The notes under the pieces are model-generated. The model did no database searches. It had not been told where the DNA came from and worked only from the letters and a program-made list of their open reading frames with translations. The translations under genes and the position numbers were made by a program. Positions 24,101 to 33,084 of a DNA stretch of 64,000 nucleotides are shown here, one piece after another. Each line of letters starts with the position of its first letter. Position 1 is the stretch's first letter. Origin of the DNA: Hippasteria phrygiana (taxonomy: Eukaryota > Echinodermata > Asteroidea > Valvatida > Goniasteridae); NCBI GenBank assembly GCA_037893225.1, contig JAZGUH010000362.1, positions 62,001 to 126,000 of the forward strand, given 5' to 3'.

Positions 24101-27100
24101 TGCTCTATGCTCGTCTCTAGGTGCCGCTCTTTACAAGGTACTACCTACATCTTTCACATGATGCTCCTCTGGTTAGGAGTAGGCGGTTTTCAATGTTAGG
24201 TTTTTTTGGTTTTATAATACCGACTTAAATGTAGTGTACACGATTGGTAATCCTCCAATTTGTTTTACTGAATTATTACGAAATACCTTACTAGACTGTA
24301 AGTTAATAGTAGTCTCAATCATCCTGTGAAATGATGGCACCAGGTTTGCTGTTTTATATCGTTTTCCAACGATTTCCAGCTGGAAATCGTTGGAAAACTG
24401 CCCTGTAGCCTTTAGTCAAGGCGCGCGTGGCTATCCGGACGAGTGGCGTGCCCCGGACATGCTGGTATTCGGGGCGCGTCATGCATCCAGCTAGCCACGC
24501 ACGCCTTGACTAAAGGCTATCATCCGCCCGACATTTGAAAACGAGCGCCGTTTTTCTCTCGTTTTTTCGTCATCCAACAATGCAAAACTTTGAACAGGTC
24601 AGTGGAACGATATTTCCTATAAAATACTAACCCCCAAATCTGCCCATTTCTGAAAATTGCAACAATGACCAATCATGTACACTACCTTTAAACTGATTGA
24701 CTCTTTTCTATTCTAAAATATTGAATTCTTTTTCCTGTTTCAATACCACGGTGTTTTAATACGGCATCTGTGAAAATGTTGATGTAGAAATTAACAAGGA
24801 AAAAAAGAGCAGATGATGTACTAAAAGTTTGTCAAATTAATAGTTGGACATCACCTTGCCTGGCATTAATTTTGTATATAAAATATATCAGACACCAGAC
24901 TAGGCAGGTACTTCTATTATACTCTGCGTTATGCCTGTCTTACACCAGGTACCAGATCATGTGTTGATCGCGGATTGACATGAACAGTGAGAAAAGGTCT
25001 TGTGCCAAAAAAACAATATTTTATATGGACACATGCAAAGAATTTTCTCTAGATTAAAGTTCTTATTTTTTTATGGTTTTGTTTAACTAAATTCTATTTT
25101 TTTCAAAGTGAACAAAGAAACTGGCAGGAGCGGGATTCGAACCTGCGACCTCCGGGTTACCGTACCTGCGCTCTACCAACTGAGCTATCTTGCCCTATGT
25201 TGGCGGTCTCCCAAATTGTCAGTATCTTTGTTCTGGTGGGCGCCAACATACATTACATATGTGATCAGTCGGAACTCGGCAATCTTAAGTCGTTTTGAGA
25301 TATGGGCCAAAATGTGTTCGTAGTGGAAACAGAAGGGAGAAAACATTATTCTTTCACATGAAAATATGACATGTATTATAAATGTACTAAAAATGACTCA
25401 ATTAAAGTACTGTAACTTTAAACTTGATTTTCTCAGTTTCTTTCTTTTTAATGTGCCGGTGTTCAAATATTTGTAACTTTTTAACCAAAGGTCGTATTCA
25501 CATGGGGTTTTCACTAATATGGAGCTTGAAGTACGCTACAAATGAATATGTAAAAATCCCAAAATTGACCAGGGCCTACTTCAGACTGATTTTGCATGAT
25601 CGCATCACATACGGCAAAATAGCTTAGTTGGTTGAGCACCGGTACGGTTCAAATCCCGCTCCTGCAAGTTTCCTTTCTTTACTGCAAAAATAAATTCTTT
25701 ACTTCAAAAATAAATTCTATTTTGTGGTAGTTTCAGTACTTTGGAGTTGTGACTGTGAAAACAACTGCCATTGCGGAGTCCTTTTAATATTGTACGTTAT
25801 GTTTGTCTTTCCCAACAGGTGTTGTTCTTCCGATGTGTAGGCAATGCTTCTTACGGTCAGGTGTCCCTGTTCCTGTCATTTATCGGCCTCTTCAACCTCG
25901 TCTTTTTGTGGCCAGTCATGCTCACTTTATACCTAACCAATGTGGAGACAATAGACTGGGGCAACCTGCCCACGAGGTATCTGTGCGGGAGTGCCACCTT
26001 AAGCTTAGGTAAAGCAGTCGGGGCACCAGTCCTTGTCCAAAATGTGCAAATGGTTTTCATGGCAATTTCTCAAACCCTGGCTTCAGTTTCGGCATTGGCT
26101 TTGGGTCCGTTTCCTGTTCCCAAGCTCAGTTGTCAATCTGAAGCCTTTTGATTACTTGAACGAAATAAACGGGCTCCGTTGCTGGGTTCAAATAGAAGAC
26201 TTTGTTGTACATTTAGGGTAAAAATGCCCCAGATGTATAGCCACATCTTCAGACCTTAAATGAGGTTAAGCCGAACCCGAACCCATAGCCAAGGTTTGAG
26301 AAATGGCTATACATTCCCTGTGGCTCCTTGCTGTGTATGTGAGATAAACGGGGGAAATAGTTGTTTTCTAATATAGTTATTTCTCTTCTCGTTTCCAGTG
26401 TTTAATTTCCTGGTCAACTTTGGCATCGCCATCACCTTCCCGCTTTTCATCGCCATGGGAACCATCATAGGCATTCCTCTGAATGGAGGTAAGAGACAAA
26501 TGGGTCCTCCCGACAAATCCAGGCAGTATTGGAAAGTTTGAAAGTGTAATGGGTCCTCGATCCAATGGGAACATTCCATTGGACTGTAAATTCCACACTA
26601 GCTCCCTACATCTTGCCCCAGTCTCTCCTACTCCCCTTGCCCCGGTCCTGGCCCTTCCCCCACTCGTGCTCCTTCCCCTGGCCCTTCCCCTGGCCCTCCC
26701 TCCCCCTCCAGAGTTGTAATCAAGTCAATCACAAGTCACCACAAGTCACTTCACAATTCTAGTCTCAAGCCATGCAACAAGCTATTCAAACACACTATAT
26801 ATTAAACAAAAGCATTTCTTTTGTCATTGTTCATCCCATGTACATGTAGCTTGTTAGCTGACTTGTGATTGACTTCTGATCTGCCTTTTGATCTGACTTG
26901 TGATTGACTTGTGATTGACTTGATTACAACTCTGCCCCCCTCCACCCCTACCCCCCCTCTCAGGCATTTATTTGTTACTCTCACAAATGTTCCCATTGTG
27001 GACCATTTCCATTGGAACATTCTAGTGGGCAAACAGCGCTCTCACAATGGTCCAAGAGAGACTGTTTCAGAGCTGTAGTCGAGTCCCTGCAAGTCCTTTC

Positions 27101-27732
27101 ACAAGTCCTTTCACAAGTCCAGTCAGAAGTCCTTTCATAAAGCCGGTCACAAGTAACTGGATGAACAATGACAAAGGAATGCCTTTGTCAAAGCTCATTT
27201 GAATAGCTTGTGATTGGAATTAGGACTGGAGTGCTTGTGATGGACTTGCAGGGACTTGTGATGGACTTGTGATGGACTTGTGATGGACTTGTGATGGACT
27301 TGTGATGGACTTGACTACAGCCCTGGACTGTTTTAATGAAGGGTGGAGTGGCAAAACGAAACGGTCCATGATCCAAAGGACACACCAACCGTTCTGACTT
27401 TTTAGATGCTGTTTGTTCCACTTGCAGTTGTTGATTGGCTGTTCAGGGGCACCTCCTTCGGCTGGGTGAAGATCGTGGGTGCCGTGTTGATTGTCGCTGG
27501 GTTCTTAATCATGCTGGTTCCAGAATCTATACAGAGGAAAGTGGCCTGCTGGCGAGAGGGGCAGTGTCCCTGTGAGAGGCAGAAACTAGACGAGGAGGGG
27601 GCAGAGCCGGCAGAGGAGGCGGAGCTGGCAGAGGGGGAAGGGGTGGGGCTACAGGCAGGTGACGAGGAGACAGAGCAGAAGGAATGTGAGGATTGGCAGA
27701 TGTTGGAACAGTGCGAGGATGACGACGTGTGA
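15090..27732 (+). CDS. SLC35F3/F4-like: SLC35F3/SLC35F4-like DMT-superfamily transporter, seven coding exons
   Basis: A multi-pass transporter of the drug/metabolite superfamily, SLC35F branch. Human SLC35F3 has been linked to thiamine transport; the substrate here is not shown by sequence. The coding exons are 15,090-15,144, 17,754-18,060, 22,274-22,499, 24,012-24,137, 25,819-26,008, 26,399-26,488 and 27,428-27,732. All junctions are GT-AG and all phases agree, giving 1,299 nt and 432 residues, close to the family's usual length. Family hallmarks include the first-span region GIAVSWVSTSQF, then NAPFFTIWFSTSW, an ATNYMYIRALG block, CYADGFGGG, SLGAALYK, FLSFIGLFNL, LVNFGIAITFP and the last span VGAVLIVAGFLIMLVP. 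The C-terminal tail is acidic. Introns of 0.4-4.2 kb are full of mobile elements. The gene is convergent with the - strand gene ending at 34,424. Confidence 0.9.
15170..15226 (+). repeat. 57-bp direct repeat flanking the intron-1 fold-back (left)
   Basis: The block running from AGGCAAAGTAGGCCTACCG to TTCATATGCGGATA is repeated with two or three mismatches at 16,404-16,460, directly outside the opposite arm of the fold-back element. Confidence 0.8.
15470..15498 (-). other. Exon-like start in left arm (ATG plus donor)
   Basis: On the - strand an ATG opens nine codons (MFISAEYVG) and runs into TTG followed by GTGAGT. The right arm has the same with one residue changed. No downstream exon is identified. 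Confidence 0.3.
15532..15546. promoter_or_regulatory. NRF-1-like palindrome, left arm
   Basis: ACTGCGCATGCGCGT matches the NRF-1 consensus YGCGCAYGCGCR. A second copy in the right arm is at 16,084-16,098. Binding is inferred from the motif only. Confidence 0.45.
16084..16098. promoter_or_regulatory. NRF-1-like palindrome, right arm
   Basis: ACGCGCATGCGCAGT, the mirror copy of the left-arm site, is 34 bp upstream of the right-arm ATG. Confidence 0.45.
16132..16160 (+). other. Exon-like start in right arm (ATG plus donor)
   Basis: On the + strand an ATG opens MFISAEYVV and runs into a GTGAGT donor at 16,161. It lies inside transporter intron 1 in the same direction, so it could act as an alternative first exon. 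Its 29 nt leave two carried bases, whereas transporter exon 2 needs one, so it would not join exon 2 in frame. Confidence 0.3.
16404..16460 (+). repeat. 57-bp direct repeat flanking the fold-back (right)
   Basis: Same block as 15,170-15,226. Together the pair brackets the fold-back element. Confidence 0.8.
16582..17016. repeat. MITE, GGTAATCGTTACC-ended family, copy 1
   Basis: Ends are inverted copies of GGTAATCGTTACCTTTAGGA. The interior is non-coding and carries several GTGACTTTTGCAG-type blocks. A copy of similar length in the same orientation lies at 36,056-36,496. It is in transporter intron 1. Confidence 0.75.
17754..18060 (+). CDS. SLC35F3/F4-like: SLC35F-like coding exon 2
   Basis: Acceptor TTTTCAG, donor GTAAGT. 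It encodes the cytoplasmic N-terminal region and the first two to three membrane spans, including VVYGLMLVIGIAVSWVS and the NAPFF..WFSTSW family signature. An ATG at 17,744, in frame but inside the acceptor, would be an alternative start if exon 1 is not used. Confidence 0.9.
18127..18483. repeat. Minisatellite, GGGAACGCCCACT units with GTTCCCACT spacers
   Basis: About 25 units of a 13-bp repeat, GGGAACGCCCACT or GGGAATGCCCACT, are mixed with 9-bp GTTCCCACT units. Together these make repeated dyads GTTCCCACTGGGAAC. It begins about 65 bp into transporter intron 2. Open frames over it arise from the periodicity and are not genes. Confidence 0.9.
18720..18835 (+). repeat. Dispersed repeat, pair with 47,650-47,760
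   Basis: Shares GCTTTACGGTGTAAATTGCA, TTAATCTGTTTT, GTACCCTGGTTTT and GAAAATTCCCCACAAA in order with 47,650-47,760. Followed by a GC-rich stretch with repeated GGCCNNNGTGCCCT strings to about 19,020. Confidence 0.55.
19920..20450 (+). pseudogene. LINE 3' end fragment
   Basis: A short frame reads SFAVSGASIWNNLPEQMRT followed by SLSTFKSELRK, the usual C-terminal block of CR1/RTE-like reverse transcriptase frames. It is followed by a non-coding 3' region and an (AAAT)n tail at about 20,430-20,450. The upstream part is frameshifted. It lies in transporter intron 2. Confidence 0.65.
20487..21142. repeat. Inverted-repeat element with repeated AAGTCCAGTGCGGACA blocks
   Basis: The left end CTGTCCGCACTGGACTTA and the right end TAAGTCCAGTGCGGACA are inverted copies, with CCGAGACGATGG and CCATCGTCTCGG just inside. 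Three further internal copies of the GTCCAGTGCGGACAG block occur. Non-coding, MITE-like. Confidence 0.7.
21690..22210 (+). pseudogene. I/Nimb-like LINE 3' end
   Basis: A frame gives RTGHSTMTHSWLVKAEPRPK then CIPCDSPMSIHHIIVEC, matching the post-RNase H CxxC..HxxxxC knuckle of I-group LINEs. The 3' region ends GGCGTTAAACC-like GCGTTAAACCAAAAACTCAC with an (ACTC)n tail, typical of that group. Frameshifts are present. It lies just upstream of transporter exon 3. Confidence 0.65.
22274..22499 (+). CDS. SLC35F3/F4-like: SLC35F-like coding exon 3
   Basis: Acceptor CTTTTGCAG, donor GTGCGT; 226 nt. It encodes KGLTLLTFFKYVAPF, the ATNYMYIRALGSIQVTDTTA block and a span ending WIWLKEKF. A TA-flanked inverted-repeat element begins only about 45 bp past the donor. 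Confidence 0.92.
22545..22932. repeat. TA-flanked MITE, pogo/Tigger-like ends, copy 1
   Basis: Ends CAGTGGAACGCCGCTATA and TATAGCGGCATTCCACTG are inverted repeats, flanked by TA on both sides. Inner copies of TTCGGTATAGCG occur at both ends. This TIR style with TA target duplication fits the pogo/Tigger branch of Tc1/mariner. It starts 45 bp after the exon 3 donor. Confidence 0.75.
23236..23452. repeat. Inverted-repeat element (CCTTGAGTACGG family), copy 1
   Basis: Left end CCCTTGAGTACGG and right end CCATACGCAAAGGG are imperfect inverted repeats, with GCAGCCAAGCGAA and TGTGTTTGTGCAGTCAAGC inside. A sister copy is at 39,243-39,463. TTAA lies at the left edge. Confidence 0.6.
23490..23825 (-). 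repeat. L2-like LINE/SINE 3' tail fragment
   Basis: The right-hand half, TGTCTTGCTTAAGGACACAA then TGAACTCGAACCCACAATCT and ACACCAGGCCACGAGGCCAC, resembles the conserved 3' region of L2-group LINEs and the SINEs that share it. The AATAATAATAA at the left would be its 3' tail on the - strand. Confidence 0.5.
24012..24137 (+). CDS. SLC35F3/F4-like: SLC35F-like coding exon 4
   Basis: Exactly 42 codons between acceptor TTTTTGTGCAG and donor GTACTA. It encodes SVLLSIVGTVVICYADGF and ends SLGAALYK, both strong family landmarks. Confidence 0.92.
24229..24687. repeat. TTAA-flanked element, copy 1
   Basis: Ends TGTAGTGTACACGATTGGT and ACCAATCATGTACACTACC are inverted repeats between TTAA tetranucleotides. 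An internal long inverted repeat (AAGGCGCGCGTGGCTA and its complement) and a perfect palindrome, GATTTCCAGCTGGAAATC, within a longer dyad of TTTTCCAACG are present. TTAA duplication fits piggyBac or Kolobok-type elements; no transposase is encoded. Confidence 0.75.
25105..25235 (-). repeat. tRNA-derived SINE, near-complete copy
   Basis: On the - strand the tRNA-like head runs GGCAAGATAGCTCAGTTGGT (A-box) to GGTTCGAATCCCGCTCC (B-box), with acceptor ends that nearly pair. It is followed by CAGTTTCTTTGTTCACTTTG. The anticodon stem does not pair properly, so this is a SINE rather than a tRNA gene. It lies in transporter intron 4. Confidence 0.75.
25605..25690 (+). repeat. tRNA-derived SINE, diverged copy
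   Basis: GGCAAAATAGCTTAGTTGGT and GGTTCAAATCCCGCTCCTG show the same head in + orientation with a deletion between the boxes. Second SINE of transporter intron 4. Confidence 0.65.
25819..26008 (+). CDS. SLC35F3/F4-like: SLC35F-like coding exon 5
   Basis: Acceptor TTTCCCAACAG, donor GTAAAG; 190 nt. It encodes VLFFRCVGNASYGQVSLFL and a following span pair ending GSATLSL. The conserved WGNL motif is present. Confidence 0.92.
26399..26488 (+). CDS. SLC35F3/F4-like: SLC35F-like coding exon 6
   Basis: Acceptor TCGTTTCCAG, donor GTAAGA; 90 nt. It encodes FNFLVNFGIAITFPLFIAMG, the penultimate span region. Confidence 0.92.
26709..26934. repeat. hAT-like MITE with ACAAGTC arrays, copy 1
   Basis: Ends CAGAGTTGTAATCAAGTCA and TGACTTGATTACAACTCTG are perfect inverted repeats. 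The flanking octamers TCCCCCTC and CCCCCCTC differ by one base and look like an 8-bp target duplication. Multiple ACAAGTC and GACTTGT heptamers fill both subterminal zones. It is in transporter intron 6. Confidence 0.8.
27068..27325. repeat. hAT-like MITE with ACAAGTC arrays, copy 2
   Basis: Ends CAGAGCTGTAGTCGAGTCC and GGACTTGACTACAGCCCTG are inverted repeats, flanked by a perfect 8-bp duplication, GACTGTTT. The right subterminal zone has expanded into tandem GACTTGTGATG units. It lies about 100 bp upstream of the last transporter exon. Confidence 0.85.
27428..27732 (+). CDS. SLC35F3/F4-like: SLC35F-like terminal coding exon 7
   Basis: The acceptor is CACTTGCAG and the stop TGA is at 27,730. 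It encodes VDWLFRGTSFGWVKI, the last span, and a tail of about 65 residues that is Glu-rich (many EE and AE pairs) and ends CEDDDV. Confidence 0.92.
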
Positions 27733-28934
27733 ATGGTATTGATAAAAAAATAAATAGCCTAGGAAATTCAAATTGGACTGAACAAATTTCGGTTAACCAT
27801 TTAAAGTTTGTTTCGTATGCTTCAAATGTGTCATTTTTTTTCAGAGTGCTTTTATTTATTGATTGGCACAGGTATAGGTAGTTTGCATTGTGCAAGACTC
27901 CCGTATTGCGTGTAGGACTTGTGAAGGGTAGTTTACAATATGGAGAAGTTCCTCCATGGGTATACAGTTGAAAGATGGTATAATTCTTTCTGGTTTGGAA
28001 ATGACCTTATTTTAAATTATTTGGACTTTCAGTTTGTGTTAGTCTGTGAGATAAGCGCGAAAAGGATAAGTTTGCTTCCATATTAGTTGAAGGTACTTCA
28101 GTTTACTTCGTCCATTCTTAAAAAAAGGACAAAACACCTTTATATTTTTACTGATGGTTTTCAGTAGAAACCAATGTTACGCACATTCTTTGCAGGTTTT
28201 CAGTCAATTTTGTTTTAAATATTGATTGACGGTTCAATGATTTTTAGTTTCGTTGTCTTGCCCCATTTGATAGTTTGTTATTGTTATTATTAATTTCTGG
28301 AGATGAGACCAAGGATTCCTCAGACGTCTGGCACTGTAGGTCGCAAAGCCTAGAGAAACCCATGGAGACAAATCCGTGAAAGAATGGCCAGTTTTAGCGG
28401 TGGACAGAAAAACCTCAAATAAATTGAACATTGTAGTTAACCTTTTTGCACAAAGTGACAGCAAGTTGATTAAAAAAAACAAAAACAAAAACAAAAAAAA
28501 CATGATTCATGTTGTCGATATATAAAATCACAAAGTCGATGATGTGGCAGTTCACTTTTTGTGGTATTAAATAAAGTAATAAGACCTTTAATTGAATTAT
28601 TTTATTGAAAGATTTATGGTTTTGTCAGGATAGATTTATTCGGGATCAATTATAAATTCACAAAGTCCATAATTGGATCATTTGTTATTGATAATGCCAA
28701 AAATTGTACATAGGATTTCTAATACCTCTGCCATTTTTGCACTTAACCGTATGGCAAGTGCTTTTTCAAACCGTCATATTTTGATGCTGTGTCTTGCGCA
28801 TTTCATTGCTGAACCATAGGAATCTTTGTCTGTGAGCACGACAGCACGTTACTGTAAACTCTAGTTTCTGTTAAATTATTCTAATTTTGCTTAATGCATT
28901 CTCGTAATGATCAGTTATTAGACCAAGTTTTCGA
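27733..28934 (+). other. Probable transporter 3' UTR and downstream DNA
   Basis: AT-rich, low in repeats and without coding frames. AATAAA hexamers at 27,749 and 28,570 are possible poly(A) signals; the second would give a 3' UTR of about 0.85 kb. Neither can be confirmed from DNA alone. Confidence 0.4.
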
Positions 28935-29010
28935 GGTGAACAAAGAAAACTGGAAGGAGTGAGATCTGAACCTGCAACCTCTGGATTACCGTACAAGCAT
29001 TCTACCCTCA
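28935..29010 (-). repeat. tRNA-derived SINE, truncated copy
   Basis: GTGAACAAAGAAAACTGGAA, then GATCTGAACCTGCAACCTC and GGATTACCGTACAAGCATTC align with the SINE at 25.1 kb. The A-box half is missing. Confidence 0.6.
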
Positions 29011-29043
29011 TTGGCAGTCGCCCATGGAATACCAAAAAAGTGA

Positions 29044-29283
29044 CTTTTGAGAGCTATTTTATCAAGTCCCCTCTAGCCCACTGGTGCCATGTGTCTAAAA
29101 GTCGTCGCGGTGGGCAGCAAACAAATCAACGTCATAGGACGAACTCCTCTTTTGTGCCTAGTGCTAGACACAAAAGGTGATTTCGTCCTATGACATCAAA
29201 TTGTTTGCTGCCCGCAGCGACGACTTTTAGACAAATGACACCAGCGGGCTAAAGGGGACTTGATAAAAATAGCTCTTAAAAGA
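29044..29283. repeat. Palindromic fold-back element, ~240 bp
   Basis: The arms pair over about 105 bp, including TATTTTATCAAGTCCCCT, AAAAGTCGTCGC and TCATAGGACGAA, around a loop holding TTTTGTGCCTAGTGCTAGACACAAAA. Non-coding. Confidence 0.8.
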
Positions 29284-29289
29284 TTTTCT

Positions 29290-29980
29290 GTTTGAATTTA
29301 CAATACGCAATCTACATACAAATGAAAAATGACGCAGACTTCTCACCACTGAACTCTCTTTAAATTCTTATAATTACAAACTTGACATATCATCTGGTGC
29401 TTTTCTGCAGGTTTGTGTGAAAGTCCTTTTTGCCCGATATTTTTTCCCACCATTTGCATGATCGATTTTTTTTTTGTAATTGGATATATGGCAAAAAGTT
29501 ATAAGACTATGAATATTCCATTACTGTTTAACATTTTTGTACAACTTTCTTTTTAAGTTATGTATATTCCACAAGGTTGAGGAATTAAATATTCATTTTT
29601 CACTATTTTATACCGTTGTTCCGAGGACGAATATTCACGGTTTTTGATAAAATAAAAAAATAATGTGTGTGCATTTCATTTCTTCTGGCTGAAACTGGCA
29701 TTTTTGGGGTAGGGCCAAATTTTGCTTGCTTAAACCAAAAAACATGGCAACGAAAGATTCTCTATGAATTTCTACACATTTTATTAAACAAGCAAGATGT
29801 TAGACGCAAAGAAGTTCGTTACTGTGACATGTACATCAAATATGCCAGCATGCAATATATTCGCATCTGTATGTGATGATACCAACATTTAAAATAAAAT
29901 ATTTTATTCATATGCACAACAAATAAAACCAAACCCCTAAATGTACACCAATGGTTAAAGAAAACGTATCAAATGCTGCC
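29290..29980. other. Spacer between convergent genes, no gene seen
   Basis: Very AT-rich. No repeat boundary or coding exon is clear. Could contain distal 3' UTR of either neighbour. Confidence 0.35.
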
Positions 29981-29984
29981 CTTA

Positions 29985-30335
29985 TTCGTGGCACCAAAAA
30001 GCGAAATCCGACATGAGTTGGAAATTTCCATTATAAAATATACAATGTAAGCTTTGTAATGTCAAAATTAGTGTTATACGATATTTTGGTTTTTTTAATA
30101 GAGCTGTAAATTCAGCATTGAGAATGGTGATTACCCATTTTCTTTTTTGAAGTACGCCAGACTAAAATGTCAAATTGTACACATGGTCTCAACACGAAAG
30201 CAAACCAGGTATTTGACAAAAACAGGAATCGTGATTTTTTGAAGATTTTTGTATAAAATGCAATCGCTCAAAAATGTCCGATTTCTCTTGCAGACGCCAC
30301 ATTTTAGATAAGTTACCTATGTACATAAATTGCGC
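29985..30335 (+). repeat. Dispersed repeat, inverted partner of 41,690-42,115
   Basis: Blocks such as AAGTACGCCAGACTAAAATG, CAAATTGTACA and GAAATCCGACATGAGTTGGA occur in reverse complement and reverse order at 41.7-42.1 kb. Confidence 0.65.
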
Positions 30336-31414
30336 GAATGAAGCACACTCCATAAAATCACTTTGATATTTTTCCTGTCAATGTCTTTGCACACAAAGGC
30401 ATTATTTCCACATATAAAAATCTACAAGTATGCAATGATGTTGACATAATTAAAGATGGCAATATAATAGCTCATGAAAGACTTTAAATACCGGATGTCA
30501 GCCAGCTAGACTAGATCTTGCATCATTACTTAGAACCGGTTCCAACTGCACAGACGGGTCTTGATTGGCAAGTACTTTTTAAAGTGAAATTTGTTCGAGC
30601 AATAATCACACAAAATAGTTTCAATAATTAGTTCTTACTTGTAATTCACAACATCACCAATCAAATCTAGTATTCTAAGTTTACACAACACATTACGAAT
30701 GTTTAAAATTTTAAGGAAAAGTTGGCCAAGTCTTTGGGTTCTAGTTGAACTTCAAGCGATAGTCTGGAATTTCTCAATCCCCACCCTTCCATTTCGATGA
30801 ACCTTATTGTGAAACAACCGGCATCCCTATCGCTTTTAATGAATGTTCAAAATCGCCTAAAAAACTTGGTTACCTAATTAATTATGATTTTCACCACAAA
30901 GTACTGTAAAAACATGCATAAATAGCTAACATAAAACAGTCTGGCAAAAATTTGAGGGTTTTGTACAAAAACAATGCAGCCAATCGCTCCATACTTTATA
31001 GTACTGAAAAGAAAATCCTAACAGCCAATTTTAATGTGATTTTCCACACACCCCAGGGAGGTAAGGTTAAAGTACCGAAGGGAAAAAATTATCGATGATA
31101 AAGTACAGAACAAAAACCATGCATTTTTACAAGTACGAAAAAAACAACCTTTTTTTAATATCCATGCCCTTAATAACACACTAATATTTGAAAAAGAGTT
31201 CATATATCTTAAAATGTTAAAAGCCAAAATGGCTAATACATATGCATACATTTTGTTTAAATTGAAAGGCCAGACAACAAAAATTAGCTAGGCTTCCTAG
31301 CCCAACTCGGGGGTGGGTAAATGGATAAATACGTAACCCCCAGACATTCCTAAATCCTCCAAATTCCACCACTCTGTAGTAACCCAATGGTAGATTCTCA
31401 GTTAGCCTCATGTG
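30336..31414. other. Spacer, no gene seen
   Basis: AT-rich sequence. A short piece at about 31,033-31,065 (TTTTCCACACACC) is the reversed form of the block found at 2.49 and 49.96 kb. Confidence 0.35.
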
Positions 31415-31419
31415 TACAC

Positions 31420-31545
31420 TTGATAGAGTACCGAAGTCTGACGTCAGTTGCCGCGGCAATGGTTCCAAACACATGCAGTTTAGAATGTATTCTGGTTCCA
31501 AACATTGCATTGATTTGACGTCATCACTTCGGTACTCTATAGTGG
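31420..31545. repeat. MITE with TGACGTCA in both terminal repeats, copy 1
   Basis: ATAGAGTACCGAAGTCTGAC at the left mirrors GTCATCACTTCGGTACTCTA at the right. Both ends carry TGACGTCA or a one-base variant. A longer copy is at 62,168-62,340. Confidence 0.7.
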
Positions 31546-31734
31546 CTGGTGTCTAGTCTCTTCAACCCTGCAAAATCCCCCCCCCCAAAGTCTCATGCTG
31601 GATTTTGAAGGATTTAGGATATGCTTGATAACATGAAACGTAGCTATTATTTTGTTTAGCCTCAGGGATCATCTCAAAAGTTGGAAAGCTTGGAAAATTC
31701 CAACAAGAACAGTGCCGGTCCCAATCAGGAACAC

Positions 31735-32070
31735 CTGCTGTTCCCACTGAATTGGAACAGCTTAGGAATGCTGTGCAGTCCTGTATAATGATAGGCCTAG
31801 CACGCCGACTCGAGAACAGCCCGTTTCAATGGTAAAACAGGGTGTTTCCAATGGGGAAAACAGCACATTCCAAATGGGAAAAACAGTGCGTTCCAAGTCG
31901 GAACACACAGCGCGTTCCCAATGGGAAAACAGCGCGTTCCCAATGGGATCGGAAAACACAGAGTGTTCCCAATGGGAAAACAGCATGTTCTCAATTGGAA
32001 AAAACAGCATGTTCCCAATAGGAAAAAACAGCACGTTCCCAATGGGGAAACACACTGTTCCTGAAAGGAG
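31735..32070. repeat. Minisatellite with GTTCCCAATGGGAAAACAGC units
   Basis: About twelve diverged units of roughly 20-22 bp contain the dyad TTCCCAATGGGAA. The flank GGAACAGCTTAGGAATGCT resembles the flank of the 18.1-kb array. Open frames across it are periodicity artefacts. Confidence 0.8.
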
Positions 32071-32137
32071 CATTCCAAAGGGAACAGGAATGCTCCGACT
32101 TTTGAAACGCCCAAAACAAATCCCTATATTGCAACCA

Positions 32138-32380
32138 GGGGCCAATTTCATAAAGCTGTTAAGCACAAAAATTTGCTTAGCATGAAAATGCTTCCTGGAT
32201 AAAAACTGGATTACTAACCAGATTTCCACGTGTGGAATATTTCTTTTGACTGGTATTCAGCTGTTGTTTGCTTAGCATGAAAATCACATTGACTTTTGGC
32301 TGGTAACCTGTTTTTACTAAGCAAGACATTTTCATGCTAAGCAAATTTTTGTGCTTAACAGCTCTATGAAATTGGCCCCA
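32138..32380. repeat. MITE, GGGGCCAATTTCAT-ended family, copy 1
   Basis: The left end GGGGCCAATTTCATAAAGCT and right end AGCTCTATGAAATTGGCCCC are inverted repeats, with paired TTAAGCACAAAAATTTGCTT and TTTTCATGCTAAGC inside. Related pieces are at about 36,930-37,110 and 45,967-46,088. Confidence 0.8.
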
Positions 32381-32384
32381 GTTC

Positions 32385-33080
32385 ACCACAGCCTTACTAC
32401 AATACCATTACACACTCAAAGCATATTGACACGACTTTTAGTACTACAACAAAGATTATCTTAGAAAATTGTAAAAACAGAAACTAAGCAGTTTTAAAAA
32501 GGGACACATTTGCGTTTGAGGCATTCATCCTAAAATTACTGCGGTTGGAATGTACAGTGTAGCCGAAAATCATGGATAAAAATACTTGTGGATAAAAAAC
32601 ATGGTTTGGAAAAGTTGGACTTGGAAACCGGTGCAGCTTTTCGTCAATGATTTTCAGACAAACCGCGCATTTACAGGGGACAGTCATGTACATTATTATT
32701 AACTTTCAATGATCTTTCCAACCGTAGCAATTGTCATGAATGCTTTTTTCCGCCTGAAGGCAATACATGTGTTCCTGTAATAAAGAAACCATGCAATAAA
32801 TAGCCATTTCAACTTTTAGTCACATTATTATAACCATGTCTTACAATCCAAACATTATCTAAATGGTTGTTTTCATTTTAAGTAAAAAAGGTGGTGGATT
32901 TCTTGCCATCTTTTAAAATCTTTCCAAGTCACGCGAGAGGGAGGTATTTGTGTTTGGTAACAGAAGGAAGTCCTGGTCCAAAGATTTTAATAACGGTTCG
33001 AAAAACATCAGAAGTGTTTTGAAAAATGTTGGTCAGAAATGGATTCCAAGTAAAATGGAAATCAAGTACAACACAGAGCC
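32385..33080. other. No supported gene
   Basis: AT-rich DNA without recognised exon or repeat boundary. Confidence 0.3.
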
Positions 33081-33084
33081 TTCT

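Noticed and set aside
25118..25200. Possible tRNA genes at 25.1 and 35.05 kb
   Set aside because: A- and B-boxes are present but the anticodon stem does not pair and the same 3' extension follows each copy, so these are SINEs.
31762..32229. Frames of 105-155 codons over the 31.7-kb array
   Set aside because: Repeat periodicity; same sequence open on both strands.
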